Origin: Clonostachys chloroleuca
Lineage: Eukaryota; Ascomycota; Sordariomycetes; Hypocreales; Bionectriaceae
DNA length: 64,000 nucleotides
Assembly (NCBI GenBank): GCA_037952775.1
Contig: JBANAY010000003.1
Coordinates: 30,194,001-30,258,000, forward strand
Reading direction: 5' to 3'
The notes beneath the pieces were generated by a model. The model did no database searches. It was not told where the DNA came from and saw only the letters and a list, made by a program, of their open reading frames with translations. Positions 21,362-33,186 of this stretch are shown in pieces; position 1 is the stretch's first letter, and each line of letters opens with the position of its first letter. Both the position numbers and the translations under genes were made by a program.

Positions 21362-22555
21362 ATGGCTCCGCGTTTTCGTATGGACCAGATAGGGTCCTTG
21401 ATTCGCCCACACTCTCTACTCAACGCTCGGAAGGATCTCGATATCTACTCTGGCGAGTTGTCTAAGGCACAATTGGCAGCCATCAAGGAAGCAATTGCGC
21501 AGGCTGTGCAGAAGCAGCTCAATCTCTCTATTCGTTCCATCACCAGTGGCGAGTACGAGCGATCAGGCTTTTTCAGCGGCTTCTTCGAGAGCCTTGACGG
21601 CATGGAGGTCAACCTTCGCTTCCGGATACCTGAAGACCTTAGGACAGAGCTCCCGACGACACAACACATGGCCAAGTTGGGGGTCAACACGTTTCCTGCC
21701 GTTGTGGCTAAAGGCAAGATTAAGCATGTTGCCCCCGCATACGTTTCTGGATGGAACATGCTCAAGGGCACCATGTCACCACACCTCTGGAAGGATTGCA
21801 AGATCACAATGCCCTCGATTACTTGGCAGCACATGCAGCTTGCACCAGGCGTGGCTTATGATCCCAGTGTCTATAAGACAGACGCTGAATATCTTTCTGA
21901 CCTGGCGGCAGCTTTCCGCCGAGAAGTGCAGATGCTCTACGATGAAGGTTTACGATCGATTCAAGTCGACGACCCCCATCTAACGTACTTTGTCTCGGAA
22001 AATTTCAAGAACGGCCTTCAACAGGACGGCGAGGACCCAGACACGCTTTTGGATCTATACATATGGGCACATAACGAGGCTATCAAAGACCGTCCCGAGG
22101 ACCTACACATGGGCATTCACCTCTGCAGAGGAAACATACCAGGCACCGGTGGATTCTTGGAAGGATCGTACGACAGCATTGCAGAGAAGGTCCTGACGCA
22201 GCTCAACTACGACACATTCTACCTTGAATTCGACGATGCGCGCTCCGGTAGCTTTGATTGCCTGAAACACCTTCCTACAGGCAAGAATATGGTTCTCGGT
22301 CTTGTGTCGACGAAGCATCCGGAGCTTGAAGACTTGAAAGGGTTGGAAGGCCGGGTGCACGAGGCGGCTCGATCGATTGCCGCCGGCCAGGGTCGAAGTC
22401 CCGAGGACGTCCTAGCTGACTCATTAGCTGTGAGTCCCCAATGTGGCTTTGCTAGTTTTGAGAAGAACCTTGGTGTGGCGAGTGAAGAGCGGATGCGGGA
22501 GAAGTTGAGCTTGGTTCGAAATGTTGCCAACTTGGTCTGGAAGAATGCTCTGTAG
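21362..22555 (+). CDS. Cobalamin-independent methionine synthase (MetE) C-terminal-domain-like protein
   Basis: A single exon of 397 residues. This corresponds to the catalytic C-terminal half of MetE (TIM barrel) without the N-terminal duplicated barrel. The four zinc-ligand positions known from MetE appear conserved: His253 and Cys255 in IHLCRGN, Glu289 in YLEFDD and Cys361 in SPQCGF; IQVDDPHL and the opening DQIGSLIRP are also family features. Such stand-alone proteins are common in fungi and bacteria and transfer a methyl group to a thiol using zinc, but the methyl donor and acceptor of this branch are not established to my knowledge. It sits alone behind a good TATA box, which suggests strong or inducible expression. 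Probably cytosolic. Confidence 0.85.
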   Translation: MAPRFRMDQIGSLIRPHSLLNARKDLDIYSGELSKAQLAAIKEAIAQAVQKQLNLSIRSITSGEYERSGFFSGFFESLDGMEVNLRFRIPEDLRTELPTTQHMAKLGVNTFPAVVAKGKIKHVAPAYVSGWNMLKGTMSPHLWKDCKITMPSITWQHMQLAPGVAYDPSVYKTDAEYLSDLAAAFRREVQMLYDEGLRSIQVDDPHLTYFVSENFKNGLQQDGEDPDTLLDLYIWAHNEAIKDRPEDLHMGIHLCRGNIPGTGGFLEGSYDSIAEKVLTQLNYDTFYLEFDDARSGSFDCLKHLPTGKNMVLGLVSTKHPELEDLKGLEGRVHEAARSIAAGQGRSPEDVLADSLAVSPQCGFASFEKNLGVASEERMREKLSLVRNVANLVWKNAL

Positions 22556-23118
22556 AATGATCGATCTTAGCTAGACTCTTAGAATAAGCGGTTGGCATAA
22601 AACATGGAGAAACAAGGATGGAGTCTCATTAAGAGCAGACTGCCAGTTCGCTTCCACTTAAGGAGATTTGCAAGCCTGTGTCAGGCTCAATTTCGTTCCC
22701 TGCATGGAGGCAATTTAGGTGGAGCTCGGACGATTATGCATACCGGTCTAGCGATTCCTAGTCGGTTTTCTCGAATCTGACATCCTGTTTCGGTATCTCG
22801 CGTTGAGAACGGGGCCGGGTAGGGCAGAGTACCATGTGGGCGAACAACCCGACCCCCTGGCTGATTGAAGCCCGCGGAAGCTATTATCATTGGTGGGCTC
22901 GGACTGGGCATGAAATTAAGCAGGATCAAACACGTCTTTGCCAAGAGTTAACGTACATATTTCGCTGTGAGCATTGCGGTGTCAAGGAAAACAGATATTG
23001 CGTGCGTTATCAGTAGTATTAAAGGGACGAAACTGTTATATAGACCAGCCAACCCGAATCACTCTTCCCTTTTGCATTCTTTGGCGTCCAGCCAGGACAC
23101 TTCTCGCCTCGAAACGCC
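22556..23118. other. Intergenic, no feature seen
   Basis: This is the space between the MetE-like and the DUF3433 gene. Short overlapping ORFs have no recognisable content. Confidence 0.5.
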
Positions 23119-26100
23119 ATGGATCCGAGCCGCTTCATGCACCCCTCCCAGAGTCTTGCACCTAGTCAAGAAGCGCTCAGGTCGTCAAAACCCCCCAACG
23201 ACGATCTTGACGACAAGACCTTTTATGAAGGGCCCAATTCGATGCTCCTAAACCACGTGGGAGGATCCACGAGTGACGGTTCAGCAAAGGAGAACTTCCA
23301 TCACGACGAGGTGGCAACATGGGAGCCATTTTGGCTGCGGCGGACTGTGCTGAGCATCTTCTTGGCTTGGTTCTTCTGCTGCGCCGCCATACTCTTAGTT
23401 TTACTGCTTCTTTCCAAGCGCGATAGTGGGATCGGTCAGGGCCATCATGACCTGGTTTACGTGTACAGGTTTGTTCCAGCAGCCGGTATGTCATTCAAAG
23501 CTCCTTGATTGTCGTTGAATCAGCATGCTAACCTCTTTTTGCATAGTCCTCACCCTCGTTGCAGTCTTTTTGTCCCGCGTTGAGTTGCAGGTGTTTAGAT
23601 ATCTACCCTGGGCATTTCTGCAAACCCATGATGGCCTGAACTCGGAAGTGTACACCCTCGACTATACCTCGATGATCCTCCCCAAGGTGCTATTCTGGTC
23701 TGTCCAACGAAGGCACTTCTTCGTGACGCTTGCCGCCGTCTCGACCATCATGGCCAGAGTTCAGATCATTCTCTCTCCCGCCCTTTTTCAGCTGGAGCCT
23801 AGACTGACTTGGGATCCTGTTAACATCCGACTAATGGATTCTTTTGCCGTATCAGAGAACGTCACGAATACCACTGCCGAGGCCTCCTTCTATCACAGAA
23901 AGGCTATGCTCGACTTCGATATGGAGTACCCCTTTGGCGTAGCGAGCCAGGGTGCATACCAGACGTATGAGGCCTCAACTCAAAGCGATAGCACTCGAGG
24001 CACTCGCGACCACCCCTTGCGTCTCACCGTTGACGGATTATTCATGGATACCCAGTGCGCCGAGATGAGAAGCTACGACCTCACCTCGGAGAAGGCAGCC
24101 GATGTGACGGGCAGGAAGTACACGCAAAGTGGCAAGGTGATTTCAGGTATAAACATCACCCTCGACTTTCAATTTGATTCCTGCGACAAGCCCGTCAGGA
24201 CAAATACCGTGATCGCAGATTACGCCAAGATAGGTGAAGCTTGGTGGGCAATGCTTGACGTAGAACAGCCGCCATCCTGCTCTTCACTACCACAGCGCCA
24301 TACTCCATTTGTGTACTATGGATGCTGGTTCGACACGGCCGGCAAGAATGGAACGGTGCCGCCCAAGAGTAGCCAGTGCGCTGCCGTCATGTGCTCCTCA
24401 ACCGCATGGACATCCAAGGTCGCCGTTGAGGATTACGGTTCTACTCCAGAACTGACAGTTCCCCCACAACAAGAAGACACTCAGATCATTTCAAACCCTT
24501 GGGCAATGCTGGCTAAATCCTTGCCCAGCCTCGAAGGGGGTGGGGGAATCTAATGCGGCGAGTAATGTTATCATGGGGCCGCTCGACACGTTGTACGAAA
24601 TTCGCGGCAAGGTTGCGAACAGGACACTCATGTCAAACTACCAGAACGAGGTCCTCAAACAAGCCGTGGCAAACGTGACAGAAATGTTCTGGCCCCTTGT
24701 TGCCCATTATCATTTTCGACAAGACCGTGCGTCTGAGATTCAGGGCTCTTCTTTACTGGAGACAGAAGCACTGCGGGTAAATCAGGGTGTCTGCATAGCC
24801 ATGCTCATCCTCTTCTGTCTCTCCATGCTCATCATTGTCTGCATCATACATCAGTCTGCAGAAGTGTCTCAGGTGTGGCACAGGAACCCCGCAACAATCC
24901 TGGGGTCCATGGCGTTCCTGCAGGGCAAGACGGACATCGCTCAACCTGCTACTGTGAGCCGCGCACAAGGACAAGATGACAGGATATGGGGGCATACCGA
25001 CTTCTCCATGCTAGTCCTCAGATCGCGATATCGTGCCATTTTCACGGTGTACGTCCTTGCGCTCATCGTTTCCCTGTCTGCCACCCTCGTCGTGTCACAG
25101 AGATCTGATGGGCTAGGGACTATCGGAAACGATGTGTACATTCCATTTGTTTGGAGGGTTCTCCCAGCATTGGCCATGTTTGGGGTGGCTTTATATACCA
25201 CCACAGTCGACTTTGTGGTTCGAGACCTAGCCATTTTGTCCAAGCTGGCAACGAGTTATTGCACCGCGGCCGAGCTAGACACATCACTCCTTGATATGCT
25301 TGGATTAAGGGCCTTGTACCATTCATTTCGGCTAAGGGTCTATACCGTCTCCGTCTCTCAAACCCTTGCCGCCATTTGCGCCTTCCTGGTAGCCTTCACC
25401 TCCCTTTTGTTTAATCCCGAGACCGTTGCGGGCCACAACAGCTGGGAGTTCCCACAAGCAAGTTGGTTCGGGTCTTTCGACGCCGACAACCAAACATCAT
25501 TGGCCCAACGTAATACCTTTGCCATCGTCAAGAGCCTTGTCCTCACACAAAGTCTATCAAACTTCACGTATCCAAAGTCCACCTATGGCGACCTACTCTT
25601 CCCAACTGTCGATTTCAATAGCTCAGATTGGGGCAACCAAGCGGATCACTCCATTAGACTTGACATACCAGCCGCAAAGCTGGCCCCCACCTGTTCCAAA
25701 GTTCCCCAGAGCAACCTGAACATAACTGTCAAGGACTGGACTAAAGAGAATGTGAAGTGGGCTGGTGAGCCCCCTTCTTTCTACGTAACGATTATCCAAG
25801 ACAACAAATGTGCTGCTCCACCCGTCGAGTATACTGTCAACAACAAGACTGAATATAGCGAGACCAGGGTCAGGGAGATGATCCAGCTGGGACAAGCTGC
25901 TGTCAAAAATCGTTACGTGTACATGGCCAGCGTTCTGCCCACCCCAGAGATTGCGGACGCGACACTTTGTGGCCCCAAGGTCGGGCCCAACTGGGCCCTG
26001 CGGACCTATTTCTGGGGCAACTTTTCAGCCGACACCGCATCCTTTACCCATCTCTCCGCCTGGAAGTGCAACTACACTTGGGCTGAAGTCCCCACCAGCG

Positions 26101-26906
26101 TTCAAATGATTCAGGTCAATGGGGAGCTACAAATCGACCACGGCAATCCCCCTGTCCCCGACAAAGACAATGTCCGGCCGTGGGACCCGCCCTTTACCAT
26201 CCCGAAGTTTGGGTATTCGGGGTTTTCTCATGAAGATGAGGCTTTTCCTGACATTGACAGCCAGAATACTCTTGTAGATAACTTTTCTCCTCATTTCGCA
26301 ACCATCTTGGAGCCTTTTGGTAAAATCAAGGCAAAGGAGTTTGGTACGCTAGGGGCAGAAGACAGAATCCTCAACGCACTGCATTATAATCTCGGATTTG
26401 TAGGTACCCAGCTGGCAAACAAACAGAACCGTTTCGCAATCAACGAAACCTCGGCAGCGGAGTCACCTCTGCTTCCCGTCAAGGCAGACCTTGTAGACGA
26501 AAAGCGACGCCGATTAGTTCAAAGTCCGTCAATCACCTATGTCATTATTTCCATCTTGGCACTGGTAGCCATCGTCAATATCTGGGCACTCGTGTCGGCA
26601 TTTGTCAAAAATCAAGTCGGTGAGGATCGGGCTTGGTTTCTTGACATGGAGCTCAAAGGGCTGGTCCCTGATGGATTTGGGAGCATCGCGACGACATCTG
26701 CCCTGCTTCACTCATCGAATTCCCTTCAGCGCCTACCAGAGGCTGCTCACATGATGTCGCCGAGCCAGCTTTACCAATACTTGGCCGGGACAAGATATCA
26801 AAAGGGGTGGTTTTTGGAAAAGGAGAACGATGAGAAGCACTATACGGTTGGGGTGACGGATGACGATAAGTTCCAATATCTGGGGAAGAGGAGGAGCATG
26901 CATTAG
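23119..26906 (+). CDS. DUF3433 integral membrane protein (two repeats), with an apparent frameshift
   Basis: Exon 1 is 23119-23485, a 61-bp intron (GTATGT..GCATAG) follows, and exon 2 runs to 26906. About 1240 residues result. The protein starts with a disordered Ser/Asp-rich tail, then a membrane helix after WEPFWLRRTVLS, and repeats the fungal DUF3433 plan twice: helix, PLxW-like segment, long glycosylatable loop with many N-x-S/T sites and paired Cys, helix. The function of the family is unknown; it is probably a plasma- or vacuole-membrane protein with large external loops. The frame breaks at 24536-24545 inside GGGGGTGGGGG: upstream reads AKSLPSLEG, downstream resumes as GESNAASNVIMGPLDTLYE. 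Removing one G restores continuity; no intron with correct phase was found. Sequencing error is most likely, a pseudogene possible. Confidence 0.75.
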
Positions 26907-27669
26907 CTTGCATCCAAGTCGATTTATACTGTTTATCCAGATTTTCTTTGTTATAATACTCATTCGGTGGCTGATCCATAACTTATAATGTGAAATGAGA
27001 TCTTCATGGCTAAATAGCTGGCTCACAATGTGTTCATATGCAGGTCTTGACAGGACTAAAATGGTAGTGTTGGAGATCGTCTCGAAGCTGACTGAGATAA
27101 TTAATTTACCCGCACGAGGAAAACCGACCGCCTTTCCTAAAAGCTTGAAATTCTTAAAGCTAGGGCCCTGGAATCTTAACCTAGACCGCTTTTTTTTTTT
27201 TTTTTTTTTTTTTGAACTGATTCGCTCTGGCTAGGCATTTAGATGACCCTTAGTCATTATTCGTCATCTTATGTTCCATCAAGTGCTGAGATTACGCGTC
27301 TAGTGCGGGCGATGGTGGCTGTGTCTGATCTAGAAGAGGCAGTCTGGATAGAGTAGACGTACAGGGGTGCGAGAAAAGCTTATATTTGAGCTTCGTCAGC
27401 GATCAAATCAGGCATGTCCGTTCTCCGTCTCCGTTCTCCGTTCATTATATCCATTGACTAGAAGATACGCATTTCAGAATTCACGTCAGGTATTATCCTA
27501 ATGCCCTCAGGGATGGAAATGGGTCCGCTGCTTGCGATATCCTGGCTTGATCTCTATAAGGGTGGAAAAGAATAAATAGTGTCGGAGGTCGACGAAACCG
27601 AAACTCCAGTTCTTGCAATATAAACAAAGATTTATCAAAGACGGTTTCTTCTCAATTATCCACTTCATC
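26907..27669. other. Intergenic with long T run
   Basis: Apart from the poly-T run at 27190-27213 and a short CCGTTCTCCGT-type repeat at 27418-27442, no signal is seen. The region before 27669 is the leader of the dehydrogenase gene. Confidence 0.5.
27190..27213. repeat. Poly-T run, 24 nt
   Basis: An uninterrupted run of 24 T residues. It may be a simple-sequence expansion or the A-tail of a minus-strand retroposed sequence; no element body is recognisable next to it. Confidence 0.9.
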
Positions 27670-28753
27670 ATGATGTCGCCTTGCATTTTTGGGCTTGCGG
27701 CCTTCTCGCTCCATTTGATCTCTGCCGCCGCTCAAAGTAGGCCGTGTTACTGTCCCTAGTAGGATATTACTACTGACATTTCTTGCAGACGGCTCCAATG
27801 TTGAATTGATTGACCCAACTACGCGATTCTCAGACCTGAATCTTAGCCTTCCCTTGAATGCGAGTTTCCCGGTTCTTCGGAGCACGTTTGAAACCCAGCC
27901 TGATTGTGGCGAGCAAGCCTACCGTGGCTACGGAAGACTGCGGGGCCTCAAGGCTCTCATCACTGGAGGTGACTCTGGCATTGGTCGTGCGGTATACCGT
28001 TATTGCGTATTTAAGAGAGGGCGCAACTGTTACCATCAACTATCTTCCCGAAGAAGAGTCTGATGCTCAAGCTCTGGCAGGCTTTGTCGCCGAGGAAGGC
28101 TACAGCATTGAGCGGATCCCGGGCGATCTCCGAAACGAATCCTTCTGTGCGGATCTTGTTGCAGAGGCGCACAGCCGAATGGGAGGCATCGATGTATTCG
28201 TTGGCAACGCGGGGTAGGTGGTGGCTGTGCTAAGCCTCTCTCCTTTATCAGATGCTAACAAGTCCACAGATATAGTGGTGTGACAACTGGTCCCAAGGCC
28301 CCCAACATTACGAATCACCCGACCGAGCAGATTCAACGTACATTCGAGACCAACTTTTACGCAAACCTATGGCTCGCTCGAGCCGTTGTTCCCCTGCTAC
28401 CCCGTGGCGGTAGCATCATCTATACCGCCTCCGGAACAGTTTCAAATCCTGGTCCTGGACACCTCGACTATGGCTCAAGCAAGGCGGCACTAGTTTATTT
28501 TATGCGTTGTCTCGCGATGCAGGTAGCCTCGTCTGGTATTCGTGTGAACGCGGTGGCACCAGCTTTGGCATATACTCCTTTTCTCGCGGCGGCAGGTTTC
28601 ACAACAGAGAATCTAAGTGGGGGATCGTCACCCCTTGGACGTATCGAGCAGCCAGTAGAGCTTAGCCCGCTGTATGTCGACCTGGCAGCTCCAGATAAGG
28701 CGTATATCTCGGGAGAGGTCTATACGGCCAAGGGTGGTTCGCTCGGCCTATAA
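27670..28753 (+). CDS. Short-chain dehydrogenase/reductase with N-terminal signal-like exon, apparent frameshift
   Basis: Exons are 27670-27736, 27789-28213 and 28270-28753 (introns of 52 and 56 bp). The NAD(P)-binding motif is TGGDSGIGRA, the active-site motif is YGSSKAA (Tyr-x3-Lys), and VFVGNAGYSG gives the NAG element. The body resembles the YghA/glucose-dehydrogenase-like SDR subfamily with its IDPTTRF and YRGYGRLRGLKALI lead-in. Unusually, a first exon adds a hydrophobic segment (LAAFSLHLISAAAQ), which looks like a signal peptide. At 27991-28000 (GGTATACCGT) the frame changes between GRAV and VIAYLREGA; 1 or 4 extra bases would explain it. About 310-320 residues are expected. Its 3' end faces the Zn2Cys6 gene at 29147-31451. 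Confidence 0.78.
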
Positions 28754-29146
28754 AAAACGTGGCCAGATTAATCGAGCTCTCTGCGGCAATCATTGCAGAA
28801 GGTAGAGATGAAGTACTGGTCTTATCAGTGTTATTGAGAGTGATAGTGTAGTACAAATGGCTCTAGAAAGCGGTCTATACCCTTTTTAAGCACCCTATCG
28901 TTCAACATATATCACGGTCCTGCCTACAAACTGACAATTGCCTTTTCACTTTGGCATCAAAACGACATGTAGCCTTTGAAGAAAGGGAACTCTTGTTGCC
29001 ATCTTATGTAGATCATTACCTGATGACCATCTTCATATCTGCGTGAAACTCTGACGAAATCATACAAATCACCTTCTCCTTACCAATGGTGCTATCTTCT
29101 GTCGCCCGCTTGGTTGGCAGGCCAAACCCATGATCACTCAGACTTG
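28754..29146. other. Intergenic between convergent genes
   Basis: 393 bp of 3' flanks; nothing recognisable is seen. Confidence 0.5.
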
Positions 29147-31451
29147 TTAGCCACCTATGAAGGGAAATGTATCCCACTGCGTGATATCGAGGCTATCCCA
29201 ATCAAGAAACACCTCTCCTGAATCCAGCAGAGCATTGCTATCGGGTATCTCAGCCGTAAATAGAGACTCCGTCCGATCCTGCTGACTTGTACTCATGAAG
29301 CGTGGGCTATTGGTAGCCACTTGTCGTGGCCTCTCATCCTGGGTTTGTGGCCGATCGAAAGCGAAGATCCTAGACACGTACGAGTTGCCTCCGTGAGACC
29401 GCTTGCGGGTACGACGCTCCGAGATTACGTTCCAGAGGGATATAAGCATCTCATGATACAATGCAGCCAGTGAGCTTTTTGCGCCCAAGAAACCAAGAAG
29501 ATCCCGGGCGCCATGGAAGGCTGCTTCGATTCCATACGGTCCCGATTCCTTTGCGAAGAGCTCGAGCCCTAGCACTAGCCCGGCCGGAAATATCATTGTC
29601 CTTGAAAAGATAAATTAGTTAGACAGAGGTATATAACATCATCCACCAGGCACTCTCACATTAGTGTAGACATATTAGCTTTCAATAAGTTCAGTTTGTG
29701 CGCATCACTGCAAGTTTGCACAACCAGCGTTGCGGCCTCGAGACAGGCTGATGCTAACTGGGAAGACACAGCGTCGGCTGGTTGCTGCCTTGTCAGAGTG
29801 GAGATCAGAAGAGGGCGCGTGACCAGGTTAACAGCAAAGTAGTAGAGGCAAGAGACGTGGACTCTACCAATTGCGCCCTTGCGTTCCGGTAAATCACCTT
29901 GGCCGACGGAAGATGAGGAAGGGGGAGGTGTGTGTAGAAATTCAGGCACCTCCTGACCCCACTCCTTCAACTTTTGCAAGAACTCCTCGACAAGGGAAAT
30001 AGATATCTCCTTGCGGTCATACACCCTGTCGACGATGCTGCTTATCAAGGAAACAATCTTGTAGGATGCCGCGAGGCAAGTTATCCCGCTGTCGTGGTCG
30101 ATCCTTTCGATCCCGTCGATGAGACTTTTAAGGTCAGAGTGCACGCCGCCAGTGGCTGGTGGACGGCCCAAGACCGAGCTAATAGGAATGTCCATTACTC
30201 GCAGGCTCATCCATACACGTAGCCTGTTTAGATGCATGTCCCCATTAACACCAGGAAGAGGGAATATGGCTGGGTTTCCATCCAACTCACCTCAATTGTT
30301 GCTTTGGGTCGTTGATGTCGGTGTAGGTTTCCTGGCTGTGCAAACCGAGGACGAGGGCTATACGAGCTGCAATCCCGAGATAGACGAATGCGGTATTCCT
30401 ACGGCCTTGGCCCAGGAGGTAAAAGGCCATGATTAGAAAGATTCTCACCACATCCAGATCAGGCTCTTCAAGCATCCCCGAAAAGGCATGTGACTGGGCG
30501 TGGGTGAAGTAGGCCAATTCGCGGTCAAGGGTATCAGCAGAAAGCTCACACTGAAGCCCGATGGCAATGACTAGCTCGGCGAGTGCTTTTTTGTGCGGAC
30601 TTTCCAGAGAGGGCGTCGTTAGAAGGGTTTCCAGCTCCTGTGGACAAAAAGGATCAATCAACCCCCCAGTCTAGCAGGCTCTCCATTAGCAGACATTTCG
30701 CACGCAAGTAAAACGGACGATATTTTCGTACCACTGCGGAAAAGTAACCGGCGTACATTAGTTTCGTGTCGACGCTCATTTCTCCCGGGCTGGATGTGTG
30801 GTGACGTGCTTGGGGAGACTCTGTCTCGTGCATGATGTCGCTTCTTCCATCTCGTGAGAAAGAGGAAGGCCCGATCTGTGACGCGATGATTTTTCGAACG
30901 CATTGCAGTAGTGATTGGGAGCCTCCTCTACCGATGAAAACTATCAAAAATGTGAGTATGGAACAAAGACGATGGGGGTCCGCAGTGAATAGGAGATGCG
31001 CACCTCTCTCGCCATGAAGGTTGAGGAGCATGCGAGGCTGCGGCTTGGCGCCTAGTATCGGTGACTCTGGACGATTCTCTTGATTGGATAGTCTCATCTC
31101 ATTTAAGGAGGTCCGGTCCCCTGGATGAGAGGGCCCTATGGCCTGGCTCGTCGACGAAGCCAGTGATCCAGCAGCGTTCGGAGGTCTTGTCTGGATCAAA
31201 GGAGCCTGTTCGATCAGGCCCGCGGGGAGATCTGCAGAATCCAAAATGGCTCCTTGCCGCTCGCTTGCTACAACGCCTTGTGGGTTGGCAGCTGGGGTGT
31301 GAACTGGGATAGAGCACGAGTGGCCGATTCCACGCCGCTGGCAGAGGGTGCACGGAGGTGCGCCAGAACACCTCTTGCGCACCGCGCGACAGGCGTTACA
31401 GGCCTGGACAACCCTTTGTCGCCGGTGCGGTGGAACTTTGGGGCGAGGCAT
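29147..31451 (-). CDS. Zn2Cys6 transcription factor (second)
   Basis: Exons: 31451-31004, 30940 to about 30732 (or about 30661), 30637-30291, 30223-29660 and 29600-29147. The N-terminal zinc cluster reads CNACRAVRKRCSGAPPC then TLCQRRGIGHSC. Then come a Pro/Ser linker, a middle fungal TF domain (MAFYLLGQGRRNTAFVYLG, ARIALVLGLH, RVWMSLRVMD, SVLGRPPATGG) and a tail ending in acidic sequence (FLDWDSLDITQWD), a possible activation region. Around 30640-30730 two models exist: an intron 30638-30731 (GTACGA..CCACAG, 94 bp, CTAAT branch) keeps frame; or coding continues through YRPFYLRAKCLLMES and one extra C in the C6 run 30663-30668 causes a frameshift. Role: nuclear regulator; the target may be the adjacent dehydrogenase (inference only). 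Confidence 0.85.
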
Positions 31452-33186
31452 TTCATCACTGGGACCTGATTCCGTCGCCGTGGTGTTACTGGAACCATAG
31501 TGTAGCCTTGATCATGTGCCCGGGGTGTCTTGGGAGATGCTGCTGTGCTCGATAGAAGAAGCGGAGTTGCGGAAATGTTCAATTGATGCTTGGCCGTATT
31601 ATGTAATCAAGTTCCAAGCTAACCTAGGTAGTCGATATAATCATTCTACACCTCGGCTTACTTTCCAGTGCATTTTAGAAAGCAGCAATCCTAAGTTGCT
31701 GAAGTAGACTACCAATGCCCTCCCAGCGCGACAAATAACGAGTGTGGTATACATAACACAAGAACAAATCACATTCTCCGTCTTGTTGACGAAGGATGGA
31801 AGTGTGGCCACTCCAGAGATGGACTAGTTTTCACCTCTGCAATATTGATAGTGTCGTACAAGCCTTTACATCATTGGGTCTTGGGAGAGTAGGTATTGAA
31901 CTAAGAGAACCACCAGATAGAGGAATAAAACTACCTTAGACACTGTGCCAAGACTTGAATACATCTTTGAACCCAGTAAGGCTATTAAACCCTCTCATAT
32001 TGTATCACTCTATGCATCCAACTGGAAAATCACACTCCCTTGAAGCTGACTTTGCACCCTCCTAAAGACTATTTTCGGTCGACTTACATGTATGGACCAC
32101 ATAAGAAAACATATTGACAATCATAGAAGCATCAATACGTATTGTCATTCTGCGACACCGGCCCCGTCTAGATTAAGTAGCTTTGTTAGGGCCACAGCTA
32201 CGACCAGTTTTACACGCATCACTATCCCCAAATAGTGGTTTGAAAGGGTCCGAATTTTCACTGGGTAGATGGGGGAGACCTCGATCTCCTGGTGAAGTGG
32301 CCTTGTGGAACAAAGACGTGGGACCTAAATAAGAGAAGCTCCTTCACGCGGACGCCAACCGGAGCCTGAATAAGTGCTAGGAGCTTAGGTGTAACCGACC
32401 AGTGAAACACTCGCAACGTGCAGTCTTCGGCATCTTTGCTCTGAAAACTTCAGGTGTTGCCAGGGAGGACAATAGATAAGTTATCCTTGTCGAACAGATC
32501 GGTTCAACGCGCTCACAAAAGAGCCTCATGAACAGATTGCAAAGACTGTTCCGGTCGGCTTGGTCAAGGCAATGCTAGTCATAACGCTCGATAGATTCAG
32601 TCGTGGCAGACCTGGGGTTGTTAATGAAGAATAGTCACAGTGAAGCGACAGGCTGACTATTATGGTCTCAATTGTTTTGCTTTGGTGTACATAATCAGAT
32701 CACCGTGGACTTGCAATATGAAGTTAGTTAGTCATTACCGCGTGAGACATCTCCACGGTGGCCCAGCTTCATGTCGCATCCTAAGAGGTGATGTCTGTGT
32801 CGCTTCAAACGAGACGGTGCCTTGAGGAACGAGGCAATATTGCTGTATGGCCTTGACCGATATAGGAGGCGCTGTCGCAGTAGCGCTGTAGTAGGAGAGG
32901 CTACAGGCTACTGTGTGCTCCGTGTCTGGTTGCTGGTTGCTGGTTCCAAATACGCTGAGGTCCCTAATGACGGGGAATTCTCCCCGCGCGATATCAATCA
33001 GATTTTGGGGTTGAGTGCCATGCTGCAACTCAAGCGCCCGTTGCTCAACCATATCATCAGGGAAGGGCCTGGCGTGCCTGGACCCCTTGTATCGCATGTG
33101 GCATTACTATTTCGAGCGATGCCTGCTTCGTGTCTCTCTCAGAGAGCTGGCGTTAATAGTAAAGAATGGAATCACCAGCCGCCCCA
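31452..33186. other. Long intergenic stretch, no gene seen
   Basis: About 1.7 kb lies between the TF start and the 3' end of the PD-(D/E)XK-like relic. Scattered short ORFs (for example 32640-32825, 32822-33343) lack domains and mostly mirror other frames. Confidence 0.45.

Noticed and set aside
24540..24622. Intron explaining the DUF3433 frame change
   Set aside because: A GT at 24540 and an AG at 24622 exist, but splicing gives the wrong phase and removes a family-like segment.
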